The notes beneath the pieces are model-generated. The model did no database searches. It saw only the letters and a list, made by a program, of their open reading frames with translations, and was not told the DNA's origin. A stretch of 64,000 nucleotides of DNA from Loripinus fragilis (lineage: Eukaryota; Mollusca; Bivalvia; Lucinida; Lucinidae): the NCBI GenBank assembly GCA_964019695.1, contig OZ026524.1, positions 60,829,066-60,893,065 on the forward strand, written 5' to 3'. Below are positions 11,575-23,600 of this stretch, piece after piece (within the stretch, counting starts at the first letter, position 1; each line of letters starts with the position of its first letter). Both the position numbers and the translations under genes were made by a program.

Positions 11575-12257
11575 GCAAACCATGCAGGAATATTTTACTG
11601 GAGAATTCCACGGCACCTTCCGGCATATATTCTTACAGAGACATTAACAGGAGAGATATAGAGATTTTCTGTGATTTTCATGGCGATTATGGATACACCT
11701 TCTTTCCTTCCCAATCTCTATCAAACCTGTCATCATTATTGCCTCATTACACCACCAGGTCCGAGGTGATTATACGTAACTTCCGGTCAGATGGTTCCCA
11801 GCAGGAAGCCACTGTTAAGATGCTATCAAGATACGAGAGCCAGTATAACCTAACCTTCCTGTTGAATGGTGTCTTTGATAGTGACTATAATCTTGACGAG
11901 CCCTATCTGACCCTTGGTTTTGTTCCATTATCATTCGGCAACAAGAAAGGCACCATACAAGGATACACAGTGGAAGGACATGATATAGAATACACAAACT
12001 GTGATACAAATCCACACAGCTCAATCTCGTTTTTTCAAACGCCTCTGATTTCAAGTACACACTGCTGCCAAAGTAATGTTAAAAGTGCTTGGTACGACTA
12101 TGCGGTCCTAGTTGAACCGGGACATGAACTTCCTGCTGGATATTCTTACAAGTTTGCTGTTAGAATGGGTGGGTGTGGGGCAGGTTGGGCCTATGATGAT
12201 CCATCGAAAGGGGTCATAGGAGCAGCATTGGGACTCAAATTTACATTGAATGGTTAA
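11575..12257 (+). CDS. Secreted PAN/apple-domain protein, exon 2 (terminal)
   Basis: The acceptor tttcttttgcag|GCAAACC joins the phase-1 donor at 2858 and keeps the frame: 298 + 683 = 981 bp, 326 aa plus TAA-type stop (taa at 12255-12257). The exon gives residues 100-326. It starts with a Cys (C103) and 'NSTAPSGIYSYRDIN...EIFCDF...GYTFF', which recalls the start of fibrinogen-like or collagen-C-type domains (a 'PSGIY ... FCDF' layout), but the rest does not fit a family I can name. Several Cys (TNCDTN, HCCQSN, GGCGAG) suggest an extracellular disulphide-bonded fold. No membrane segment is visible. I infer a secreted binding protein; function unknown. Confidence 0.8.
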
Positions 12258-12289
12258 TCAAAACCAGACCTCAAAATGAGGTGAGCATA

Positions 12290-12505
12290 CTGTATGTTGG
12301 AAATTTTTGTGAAGGTTCTATTTTCGCGAAACTCTGCTTCCGTGAACTTTTGCTAAAATACAGCCCTCGCGAAAAGGCACAAACCCTTTGTCCTTTACTG
12401 ATGTAGATAAATCATGCCAAAGTCTCAATTTTTTTATGTGGCAAATATGTCTTTTAATGCTGTTCGCAAAAATAAAATTCTCACTAAAATTTTGGAATTT
12501 TACAG
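12290..12505. mobile_element. MITE with 'ctgta..aattttcgcgag' ends, copy 1; supplies a poly(A) signal
   Basis: It begins 'actgtatgttggaaattttt' and ends 'ttttggaattttacag', an inverted pair. Other copies are at about 23030-23280 and at 30448-30664, the last next to an ALDH splice donor. It begins 33 bp after the stop codon of the PAN gene and contains AATAAA at 12471-12476, the first good poly(A) signal downstream of that gene. Confidence 0.7.
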
Positions 12506-12630
12506 CAACTAGAATTGTCAGAGAATCTGACTATAGCCCCGCTGCAGCGCTTTTCATGCAAGAAAAATGCCAAGTTTTAAAGATATTAAGCAGGAAAATC
12601 TAAAGATATAGAGCAGAAACAAATTCTGAC

Positions 12631-13575
12631 ATCAATCAAGGGCCATAGCTCTGGTACAAACTAGATCTTGTCACTATGAATGCATATAGAAAATTTGGTG
12701 ATATTCTGTCAATTTGTTCTCAAGTTATTGAGCTATAACAAAGTTTAGGCGTAAATCAAGGGCCATAACTCTGGTACAAATTTGAGAAAAATGACTTGTA
12801 ACGATTCCTAGCTAGATCTTGTCAATATAAATGCATATATAAAATTTGTTGAAATTCTGTTCATTTGTTCTCAAGTTATTGAGCGGAAGCGAAATTTTGG
12901 CTTAAATCAAGGGCCATAACTGTGGTACAAATGTGCAAAAAAATATGTGTAACTATCCCAAGCTACATATTGTCAATATGAATGCATATATAAAATTTGG
13001 TGAAGTTCTGTCAATTTGTTCTCAAGATATTGAGGGGAAAGAAATTTTGGCGTAAATCAAGGGCCATAACTCTGGTATAAGAGTGCCAAAAATGACGTGA
13101 AACAATCCGAAGCTAGATCTTGTCAATATGAATGCATTTATCAAATTTGGTGAAATTCTGTCAATTTGTTCTCAAGATATTAAGTGGAAACAAATTTTGG
13201 CGTAAATCAAGGGCCATAACTCTGGTACAAAAGTGCCAAAAATGACGTGTAACAATCCTAAGCTAGACAGGGGTGTAAAATTTCCAAATAAGTTACTCGC
13301 CCTTAATGTCCCAATTTTTCTCTGAGATGCTGTAAATTAGAAAGTACTACACAACGTGTCTAAACTTTTACTCGCCCTGCATAACATTTTACTCGCAAAT
13401 GTGATTGGGCGAGTGGAATTTTACACCCCTGCTAGATCTTGTCAATATGAATGCATATATAAAATCTGGTGAAATTCTGTCAATTTGTTCTCAAGATATT
13501 GAGTGAAAATGCAATTATGACAGACGGAATTACGAACGGACGGAATGAGGGACAACCCAAATCCAATATAGCCCC
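12631..13575 (+). repeat. Tandem-core element, about 150-bp unit, with GGACGG tail and hairpin end
   Basis: Five to six units repeat 'caagggccataactctggta', 'tagatcttgtcaatatgaat' and 'ttctgtcaatttgttctcaa'. The array ends in 'cgaacggacggaatgaggga' followed by a hairpin: TATAGCCCCACTTT, loop, AAAGCGGGCCTATA. A 164-bp MITE is inserted at 13268-13431. The layout matches the arrays at 41570 and 46550 although the cores are unrelated. Confidence 0.85.
13268..13431. mobile_element. hAT5-like MITE, 164 bp, TSD CTAGA
   Basis: Ends CAGGGGTGTAAAATTTCC and (reverse) CAGGGGTGTAAAATTCC, flanked by CTAGA at 13263-13267 and 13432-13436. The empty site is known from neighbouring array units ('aagctagatcttgtc'), so the insertion and its 5-bp duplication are certain. 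Both ends also carry an 'actcgccc/gggcgagt' pair. Confidence 0.92.
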
Positions 13576-13599
13576 ACTTTTTCAAAGCGGGCCTATAAT

Positions 13600-13745
13600 T
13601 AAATATAATGAACCAAAACATATGTTGTGGGTACTCAAAAGAACCGTCTCTTTGAGACGGTTCTTTTGAGCACCCTAAACACATGTTTAAACAAATGGAT
13701 AAGAAAATATTTGTATTTTTATAAAAAAAATATGTCTACCTGAAC
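13600..13745. mobile_element. MITE A (palindrome family), copy 1
   Basis: The core palindrome CTCAAAAGAACCGTCTC...GAGACGGTTCTTTTGAG is flanked by 'acatatgttgtgggta' and 'cacatgtttaaac'. Eight further copies lie in the window; their conserved core could form a hairpin of about 16-18 bp arms. Confidence 0.85.
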
Positions 13746-13783
13746 CTATGACTCATGGTTCAGTGTTGGATATTGACCCTTTG

Positions 13784-13859
<76 letters not shown>
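13784..13859. repeat. (CAT)n microsatellite, about 25 units
   Basis: Uninterrupted cat/atc trinucleotide run of 76 bases. Confidence 0.98.
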
Positions 13860-13971
13860 GGGTTTTGATTAGCATGTAGGTGCAGTTGTATACTTGAAAC
13901 AATTTAGCAAACGGTGAACACCCAGATGAAAACACACAGGATGCAGCGTTACATCACATTCTGCACTGTTT

Positions 13972-14252
13972 CCAATGGCGTAGCCAGAACATTGAAAAAG
14001 TTACTCACATCAAAGGGAAACTACTGGATAAAGCAGTGATTCTCTTCATTTGAGTCCCTTTTCAAAATGAGAACTTCTCTTAAAGGTAAGAATTTGCTCC
14101 CAGAGGGAGTGATCTGGGAGCAAATTCTTTCCTTTACAAGCAGTTCCTCAAGGTATGGAAAATCACTTTTACCTCATTAGGTGAGCTCCATTGAGTGTTA
14201 CTATTTGTATTACGCACATGCGTATACTGTGTAATGGGAGCTACGCCAATGG
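13972..14252. mobile_element. TIR element 'ccaatggcgtagc', 281 bp, copy 1
   Basis: Ends CCAATGGCGTAGC and GCTACGCCAATGG are exact inverted repeats. It has an internal hairpin around 'aatttgctcccagaggga'. Related, broken copies flank the TTAA element at 51193-52100. Confidence 0.8.
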
Positions 14253-14426
14253 TTTCATTACATAACTGATTTATTCATAAATGTGTGTGTGTTGCGGGTG
14301 AGGGGGGAGAGGGGACGGTCATTCAAAGGAAGCCTTGTAACATTTTCTTACCTGGCAACCCAAATTTTTGGGGATACTAGCACTGATTTTTTTTTATCTG
14401 GGACCACAGGCCCCAAGGTTGCAAAA

Positions 14427-14640
14427 CTTTTTTCATGCTCAACTCAGCTGAGCATGCAATTTATCCTGCTCATAAATGTTAAAATGCGATTTTTGGCATT
14501 TCAACATTTATTAGCACAATAAATACAATATCTGAGAGACTTAAAGCAAGAAACTTCTTTATTTGTCGGTATAACTATTTTAGTTTTTATATGCAGTTGA
14601 AATTTTGTGCTCAGTTTAAGTTGAGCTTGAAAAAAGTTTT
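14427..14640. mobile_element. MITE with ends 'ttttttcatgctcaactc', copy 1
   Basis: Left 'cttttttcatgctcaactca' is inverted at the right as 'aagttgagcttgaaaaaagt'. A longer relative is at 58224-58628. Confidence 0.65.
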
Positions 14641-14764
14641 ATAATCTTGGGCTGGAAGCTTTTTTGCTTAACTCTTTCATTCACGAGTAAAATTCTGACT
14701 AATTATAGCTTAGTTATTGCACTTTATCAATAACAGATCATGATAGTACATTGTTCGAAATATA

Positions 14765-15534
14765 CCGGACAAAAAAAGAAACACACCACTAGGATTTTCC
14801 CATTTAGATCTCCTTTTAAAACAAAAATGTTAATTGTCATGAAATGTTCATTTCTGATCAAATGTTTCAAAAACTTAAGTGTGACATAGATGAGTATCTG
14901 TACCTTCCCTGTATTGGAACAAAACACACCAAGGCAAACGGTAAACGAGTTGCGGAAACCACTGTCTACATGGAATTCCGAGTATGTTTTACATTTGCAA
15001 AGTATGAAAACGAGACATTGTCTTTATGTGAGACAACCAATGTGTTTATTGATGCATATTTGTTATTCCGAAATCCATTTTCATCAGTTAGGGCCGTTTA
15101 AAATGATTAAAACAAAGTTGAAGTCTATAAATGTTTTGTAAGGTTTATCTCCAGTGTGGATTCGTTATCCACAGGGTAGTCACAATACATGAGCTACCTA
15201 GCGTTCAATTATCCCGTATGATAAATTAAAAGATAGAATTTGTAAATAATTAGTGTCTGGGTACAGTTAGGTCTACTGAGATGATTCCCATTGCTTGAAC
15301 TTATCCAGCAAGAGAGTATTTTAAAAACGCTTATTTCCTGTGACTTTACAATTTGACACCCACTTGGTTCATGACCAATTTTCTTTGACACAATTTCGAC
15401 GCCTGATTGCAAAAAACGTATAACACAGCAGTACCTGACATACCTTTGCACTGATATAAACTAAACTGGCCTATCCCTTGTGATCTTCCTGAGAGTTGAA
15501 CAGCTCTAAGTGGTGCGTTTCTTTTTTTGTCAGG
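14765..15534. mobile_element. TA-flanked TIR element, 770 bp, copy 1
   Basis: Ends CCGGACAAAAAAAGAAAC and its inverse (gtttctttttttgtcagg), flanked by TA. A second copy in opposite orientation is at 29268-30048. Internal short frames (up to 85 codons) show no transposase motifs, so it is non-autonomous. A Tc1/mariner-type origin is inferred from the TA target. Confidence 0.85.
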
Positions 15535-15805
15535 TATAGTATCTTTAACTCACTATTTTATGCATCATTTCTGAGAAATAGGACTTTATTTTGAAAATGA
15601 AAAGTAATCAGTGTTAAAATCGATATGTCTTTTTCTCAGAATCTGTATCCGAAACTCAATTCAACTTAGTGATTAAGTACTTTAAACTAGGTGATTTTCA
15701 ATGAATGAATACAATGTATCCGAAATTCAATTCATATTAGTGGTTAAGTACTTCAAATTATTGACTGAATTGTGTTTTTTTCTGTACATTTGCTTGATCT
15801 AGGAA

Positions 15806-15945
15806 CCCTGTGTAGATCCTAGGTAAACCTGGGCCAGACTTCTAGGTAAACTTGAGTAAAACCTGGGTGAACCTTGGTTAAACTTAGGTAAATCTTGGTC
15901 ATGGTCAAACTTAGGTAAACCTGGGTCAAACCTAGGTATACTTCT
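15806..15945. repeat. Short degenerate tandem repeat, 'aggtaaacctgggt'
   Basis: About ten imperfect copies of an 11-14 bp motif ('taggtaaacctgggtcaaac') follow each other. 15946-16695 holds nothing else recognised except a SINE-head-like piece near 16098-16125. Confidence 0.8.
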
Positions 15946-16695
15946 GTCTTATCCAATTGTCATATTGAACTGGCATTATATGCCAGTTAGCACCACTTAG
16001 ATTCTTTCCTCTTGAAACAACTATCCACAACTCCATCTATGAGTTCTTTTGTGGAATATTAACTGTAACCTATTAACAGAAAAAATATAATAATGCAGTA
16101 TCTCAGTTGGTAGAGTGTTTGTCTGTCCACCATTTTTTAAACCAAAAGTAGCTGTTGCCTGTTGGTCTAATTTGCAACATGAACATATATTTACAAGCTT
16201 TAACAATAAAGTGTCGGTATTCGAAATGCAGAAATAACTTGAGGGGGTGGATAGAAAATGTGTAAACTATCCATAAACAATATGTTATGGCTCGCATTGA
16301 TGTCTATCATACAGAATAAACATCTTCCAATGCTTGAAAGTCGGTGATATGCTGTTAGACACATTCAATGTTTGTGTAGTTCGTGTCAGGAATTATACCA
16401 CAGTGTCTTTTTTTCCTTTTATAACGTTTCAGTTTTTTTAAAACGACCTGATTTTCGGGCAATTTCAAAGCCAACATTGGATATTTTCTGCAAATTTTAG
16501 TTGAAAACTGGCTAGATGACATAGAGGGATGGCTTTTGTACCGGTACAGTCAAAAGTGTATCGGGATACGATATTTATTTAGAGTAAATCGTGTTTTACC
16601 GGTATATCAGTATATTGTTGCACCCCTACAAATCAGGCAGCTCTTACCAGAGTCTATTCTGTTTGCTTATAGAAATAGGATATATCTACACTATA

Positions 16696-17408
16696 GTGTT
16701 TCCAGAACTTAAGTGACCCCCGTTTTTTGCTAATTATTCTTTAATGGTTATTTTAATTGAAAAATAATTTAGAGAAATGAATTTAGATATAGACCGCGTA
16801 GTTAAATTAATTTTTTCCACATAAATGTGAGGTTTTGTGTAGGCTGGGATTAGATGGAATATTGGTGTGTTTTTACCGCTCCTCTTTGAATTAGTCCCCA
16901 AGTGAACCTATGATATAAATAAAACATGGCTTATACGGGTCAGTGGAGGTAATTCGTCAGTCCTACAGATAAGAGTGCGTAACAGAAAATTATTTTTTCT
17001 ATTTCTCAACCAAAATATATTTGCAAAAAATATTTTGTGTGTACTCAAAACAACCGTCTCGATGATACAGTTCTTTTGAGCGACCAAAACACGTGTTTAA
17101 ACTGATGAAGACAGTCGCAACTTCACGCTAAAATTGCTTAACTGGCCCAATCTTCGTGCATCATAGCAATGCAAATATACCACGTGTATCTATTGGGGTA
17201 CACATGGGTATATTCACAAGGAAAAACAACCAAGTTATTCTTTTGTACAGGGGATCTGGGCTTCATTTACAAATAAGGGCGTCTCCCAAAAATAAGTTTT
17301 AATTACGCGGTGTGCATTTAAATCCACATGTTAAGTGCCGTTCTTCTAAGTTCAATTTATAGCTGTTTAAAAAAATAAAAACACGGGTCACTTAAACTCT
17401 GGAAACAC
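16696..17408. mobile_element. TIR element 'tttccag..aagtgacccccg', copy 2
   Basis: Ends 'gtgtttccagaacttaagtg' and 'cacttaaactctggaaacac' are inverted repeats. The interior matches the copy at 7392-8055, but here MITE A is inserted at about 16955-17160. Confidence 0.82.
16955..17160. mobile_element. MITE A, copy 2 (nested)
   Basis: Core 'ctcaaaacaaccgtctcgat' / 'cagttcttttgagcgacc', with outer parts 'cagataagagtgcgtaaca' and 'gcttaactggccc'. Inserted within the TIR element at 16696-17408. Confidence 0.8.
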
Positions 17409-17566
17409 ATTAGTGGACCTGACAAGTACATGTATTTTTTATTCTTGATACCAACATGAACATATTTTCATATAATTATTCATAGTGGGTGGAGCCTAGC
17501 ATGAATATTCATGAAGGAAAGGGTTAATGTACCATGGAACTGTATTGTGGTTAACAGAGTACTTAC

Positions 17567-17606
17567 TGTTTTAATTTCAGTATATTCTTGCAAAGCATAT
17601 TCACTC
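17567..17606 (-). CDS. ALDH exon 12 (of those seen), 40 bp
   Basis: Encodes [13 protein letters not shown], matching the family's 'GEYGLxAYTEVKT'. Acceptor ttcttttacag|GAGTGA, donor ACA|gtaagt. Its first base completes an ATG codon with the AT left by exon 11. Its acceptor lies only 14 bp from the end of a MITE (17621-17859). Confidence 0.9.
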
Positions 17607-20600
17607 CTGTAAAAGAAAAATGAGCCACAACATGAGATTTCCAACAATGTGGTATGTGCGACCAGCAAAGCCTCAGATCAGCCTGCTCATATGCGCAGTC
17701 TGATCAGAGCCTTTGCTAGTTGCTTGAATATTCTATGAGTGTTAAGCTACTGACTGAACATCATTTGGAGTGTCTTAGCTTAAAAGGAGGCTGCACAGGC
17801 TCGTCTGAGTCTACACTTGTCAAAATGCCACATTGTTGGAAATCACATTTTGTGGCTCAAATATAAATGCCGGATTCATAAAGACAAAACTAAGAATGAT
17901 TCAGGGACCAACCCATCTTGGATATGGAGAATACTAGGTGAGTGTTTTTTGATATCAAGTTTACCAGGCAAGGCTTCCAGAAATGTTAATGAATCACAAG
18001 GCTCTGTCGACCAATTTAACATGGGTTCTCGAAGCCTTGCATGGTAAACTTGATATCAAGCGACACTCACCTAGTATTTTCTATTTATCAGTTACCTCTC
18101 ATATCAACTGCATTGCTACACGTTGATTGATAAACATTATCTATCTCACGGCATGTGCCTTTATCAGGTCATGATGACGTTGCACTTTTGAATGATGTCA
18201 CTTATGACGCTGAATCAAAACAAAAATCGAAAATTATGTCATAATCGCTAGTTTGAAGAGTGAAACAATGGGTAAACTGAATCCCAAGTTTGTGTCTTTT
18301 GACATCAAGGATACCAGGCTCGGCTTTGAGAACGTATGTTGAATTGCTCGAGATGTCAACAAGTCGTCGCTTCAGTGCTATAGTGTTCTATCTACCATTG
18401 CACAAGTTTTGAGAAAAATAAGTTCGAAAATTTTAGCATCCTTATTTTTGTTGCCTCATTTATCAAAGACCTTTGAATCATATCAGAGGGTAAAAATATA
18501 TACATACAGTGTAAATGAACTTGGTTTGAAGAAGTTTTCACAATAATATGGACTTTGTGGGAGATTTACAGTTTGCAGATAGAACATTATGCCCTAAAAA
18601 TCGCCACCTGCGTTCAGTGCTATAGTGTTCTATATGTTCCTACAGCTTATTATTCCGTTTATGGAGCCAATTCGTATACTATTCTAAACAGAAATGATTA
18701 TTTGTACCTAAACGTAGCAGATTTAGTGATTTGTTTGGCATAACAGTAACAAACCACTCGCATTATGCTATTAAAATTTATGTAAGGGAGGTAATCTGTT
18801 TCTACAATTAATTTTTCTGTCAATGGGGTCAATTTGTATAATATTGTAGACTGAACTGATTATTTGGACCTAAAAATAGCAGATTTGACCATTAATTTGT
18901 AAATACACAGACAAATTACTTCAATTAAAGCAGATTAAATATGTGTAATGGAGGTAATCTGTTGCTACAGCTTATTATTGTGTCCATGGATCAATTTACA
19001 TATTTTTTTTTTGACTGAGAGGATTATTTGGAACTAAAGGTAGCAGATATAGCCATTAGTTCGTCATCACACCGACAAACCGCTTCAATTTAGGAAATTT
19101 AAATTTATGTAAGGGAGGTAACTGCAAATTTTACCAATTTCTCCAAGGGAAGTGACTTTCTGTAGATAGAACAGTATGACACTGAACTCACCCGGTCACG
19201 TGACATAATCACCATTGGCCATTGGATGAAAATCACTTAGAACACTATAGCACTGAACGAAATTGACCTTTTGTAGATAGAACAGAAACGCACAGTGATT
19301 TAAAGCTTACTGGGTGGAGATAGGCAAATGAAACCTTTACCAGTAGATAGAACATTTGATCCCCTTTCCAACGGTATGCATAACTCATTTTTGACCAAAA
19401 TGTCACTTAGAATACTATAGCACTGAAGCGACGAAGTGTTCTCAAAGCATTGCCTGGTAAACTTGATATCAAAAGAACCTCACATAGTATTTTCTACATT
19501 TATTTTGGTGCCTATTGCATACACAATACATGTACAGTTATCTAGAGAACTAAAAGTCTAAAATTTAGCATATACATTCACCACTGTCCATACTTTGTAT
19601 GTATGAGTTGTGAAGGTTCTTGACAGACTACAGGCATGGGCAGGCTTACAAGTAATAGTTATTGCATGGGTTGTCTGCCTGTATGTGGAGATAATCCACT
19701 ACCTTTAGCGAGTGGATTATCTTACGTACAGGTGGACAAACATAACTATTTTATACCACCTACATCAGTGTAGACCTTGCACATCATGAGATATTTCGTG
19801 CCAAATTTGGTAAGGGTGGTATAAGTCTGAGTTTTCCCTGATTGTACTAAAGGGTCTGTATTGGCTCATATCACTTTTATTCATTTTACAGAAATGGATA
19901 TATATTAAACAGCAATATCAGAATATTATTATTTATACCACCCTTACCAACTTAAGCACGAAATATCTCTTGATGTGCAAGGTCTACACTGATATAGATG
20001 GAATAAAATATTAATACCATGTTTGTCCACCTGTACGTAAGATAATCCACTCGCTAAAGCTCGTGGATTATCTCCACCTATAGGTGGACAACCCATGGTA
20101 TAACTATTACATATACAAGTGAGATAACACAAACATATAACCAATACAACATATATAACCCAAAATATGAAAGTATGGCTAGACCACGGTTGAACATATT
20201 CCAAGTACATTTTAATGTTTTATGATGCTGCCAGATCAGACTTGGACTGATTTTCATGTATACACAGAAACAAAAATAAATGATCCCTTGTATATCTGTG
20301 CAAGTTAATCATATTTGTTTGTTTGATTCTTTGCGTCCCAGTCAACAATTTTCAGGTCTATTTGGGTTGAACCACTACTAAGCAGAGGATAAAGTGTCAT
20401 GTTCAATGACACAACATAGTGCCCCCCATGAGACTTGAAGCCGCAACCCCTTGATCCCAGTTCAAGCACTCTACCACTGAGCCACCACATTCATCATATC
20501 ATATTTGTTGCTAGCTTCCTAGACACAACCATACTTGTATAAATACACGCCTTCCGTTGAGAGTGCGTAACAGAAAATAATTTTCTTATTTCTCAACCAA

Positions 20601-23600
20601 AACATATGCTGTGGGCACTCAAAAGAACCGTCTCAATGAGACAGTTCTTTTGAGCACCCAAAACATATGCTAAAAATTATGGGTAAGAAAATGTTTACAA
20701 TTTTAAACTGATATGCTTTGTTTATCTAAAACTGTGAAAAAGGATACATACATTTCTCTACCGATTCCCGACATCTTGAATCCACCAAAGGGAGTCTGAG
20801 GCTTGACAACATCATAGCAATTTACCCTGAAAGTAGAGTAACCCTTTCCACATTAGTCAAATGGAATCTTTCATCCAGTTAAATATAAAAAGGCCATGCA
20901 TTGCTATGGTATACACAAGGCCCCTACAGGACTAAACAAACAGACACAAGACCAAATTTGAGTCTTAGTCATGGCCTTGACCTTTGGAGTTTGTGACACT
21001 TCCTTGTTATCAGCACTGTAAAGGGGCTCTTGCATGGTATGGGAAATTAACATGGGAGTCTGCCCACGCTTGGATTTTGAAAATATTATGTTATGTAATT
21101 GTCTGGGGTATAACTAATATTTATGGTGTGTTTGAGTTTTTATGCAATTCCATTGCTAATTAATGACGTCATGAATGATATCACTATAATATCTTAGGGT
21201 ACCCAGTTATAATCATTTCTAAAGTAATTGACATATCATGTAACGGGCGGAGAAATGTTTTATTAAATAGCTATATCATTGATAAGTTCTCTGTTACTAA
21301 AAATGGCTTTGTATGTATTAGGATATTGGGTGGGCATTCATTTTTGTAGCATGGTAACCCAATTTTCGACTATATTTTGTATTCAGTCAAATTTGGAATT
21401 AACATTCTTACAGGTTGCGATCTTTGTTAGATACCATTTCAACATATAAACTATCCATATATGTTAAGAATATGTAGACCAAATTTCATGAAATTCAAGG
21501 ACCGGTAACAAATTTTTTTAACTTGATGTAAACACATGGCCCTAATTCATCGAAATGTAAAAAAATACAATGATTATGTTCCAGTGTAAAACATACTTGA
21601 ATACTTGCTTAGTTTGAATCATCATGCTAGTACGTTTATTGGTAGAAGTTAATATGTTCAGTGTTTTCCCCTATTATGGATTGGAAAAAGAAAAAAAAAC
21701 AATATTCTTTGATATTAAGTGCCACGATTCTTATTTAATGAAGTGCCTACACAATAATATTAGCCAAAATGATACAATATGTTGACACCTGTACTTAACG
21801 CATCTAGTTTCTAACATTAAAACTACATCTAGCCAATGTTACACTTAATATGTAACATTATAAAGAATTTTAATTCATACAGAAGAGAAACCTTATGACA
21901 AGTCAGTTCATACAGGAGAAGAACCTTATATCTATGATTTTATAATTGTAAGACTCATTAATAAACCTGTTTCACAAAAATAACCCCCTGTCAAACCCGT
22001 TGGTTAAAATTAACCATTTGGTCACAGATAACTCTTGGCTTCAAAGGTATTGCTAATTTAATGCTTAAATCTTCTCTGTTCATTCTGTTTGGTGAAACTG
22101 AGGCTGATTTCCATCAAATAGCAACAATTATACTTTAGCTGACTGTTTATTCTAGGCATACAGTTTTGTTTCTGGACCTCACTTATTCATGTAGAACACT
22201 GTTTTATGATACCTTTGATAAGACTCTGTTACACGCTATCCTGGTCACGGCACCAAAATGTGGTTCCTCTAGTTCAGTTGGGATGTAAAGGAAATATTTA
22301 GTCTTCTTGTTTTCACATGTTTATTGTTAGGATATTATGTTTCTTAATCAATATCATGCAGGACTTGAGGAAGTGATAGACATTGTCTTGGCCCTATAGT
22401 GCCATGACACAGGACCATGACCTTCAGCATTTCTGACCAATGAATCATTTAAAATTGTCTAAACATGTCTTTCTTTAAGAAAAGTGGAAGTAGATTAAAA
22501 AACATCCTCCTTATGTCGATTTATTGATTCATTTGAACTAAATTATTAATTTTGCTAAAACTGACCTATACCCATAAGAGGTAGGAAATGACAAATTTAC
22601 CGGTTTTGGATTTTCATGATATTTGGCTCAGATCAGCAGTATATATATGACATGTTTTTGTGATAATATGATATCTTGACAAAGACTAGAACATATCCAT
22701 TTTTTGAATTAAATGTTGAATGTTTTGTAAATTTTTGAAAAAAAATATTGAAATTTTACAATCACTTCTTCTGAAAACGTAAACTATAATTTATCCAAAT
22801 GGTTTCGTGGTATTAAAATAATGTCTATGGCATTTTGGATTCAATCTAGATGACAAATCATAGAAATAAACAAAACTATAGATTTAGGACATGGAAACTT
22901 AGAGAAAGGTACCACCTTTAAGGTGGAGTATGTCAGGGTTGCTTCCTAAGCCTTATTCTTAACTATCTAATTCGATAAATACATTTTCATAGTTCGTATA
23001 TAATGAGTTATTAATATGCAAAGTTTGAAGAAAATCCATGCATGGGCACAGATGAAAGTACCCCTTTGGAAATTTTCGTGAGAGTTTTATTTTCGCAGGT
23101 AGAGTTATAAGACATATTTGCCATATTATAAATTCCCAACTAAGCATGATTTACCAACATCAGTAAACATCAGAATAATTTCACCATTTCCCAATGGTTT
23201 TATTTTCACAAAAAATTGCACCCTTTTACAAAAATACACAGCCCTCATGAAAATTTCCAACTTTACGGTATTAATCATGTAAAGTAATGATAAACTTGCC
23301 AAACACTTGTAGCAGGGTTCATACTGAAGGTTTGTGTAAAATTCAAGGACTTTTCAAGGACTTCTAAAGACCTTCCTACAGTTTTCATGGACTAAACGTT
23401 TATGAAAAACCCTGACATAAGTGTTAAAATTCTACTTCAGAAATGCTAGAGTGAGATAACGGAGAAATAAGTACTAGAAAACTAGTATAAAATTGTTAAG
23501 CCTTTACGAGGGCTGTTCAAATATGAATGCAAGTAGCTTCATAACTTTCTTCACACATACGCTACGACAAAATGGTAAACGTTTCTATAAAGGACTATAT

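Larger units (their letters stand above)
17607..20751 (-). other. ALDH intron 11
   Basis: 3.1 kb, bounded by gtatgt and ttttacag. Filled by a MITE at its 3' end (17621-17859), the nested palindromic element 17929-19495, a pair of inverted MITEs, a SINE and MITE A. Confidence 0.85.

Noticed and set aside
14844..15141. Two overlapping frames (85 and 83 codons) as genes
   Set aside because: They lie inside the TIR element 14765-15534, overlap in different frames and are not kept in the second copy at 29268-30048.
16000..17560. Search for the last ALDH exon (VTVKxPQKNS-like end)
   Set aside because: No short - strand frame with a proper acceptor and the expected ending was found down to position 1. 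The exon may be very divergent, or the first and last exons may lie outside the window.
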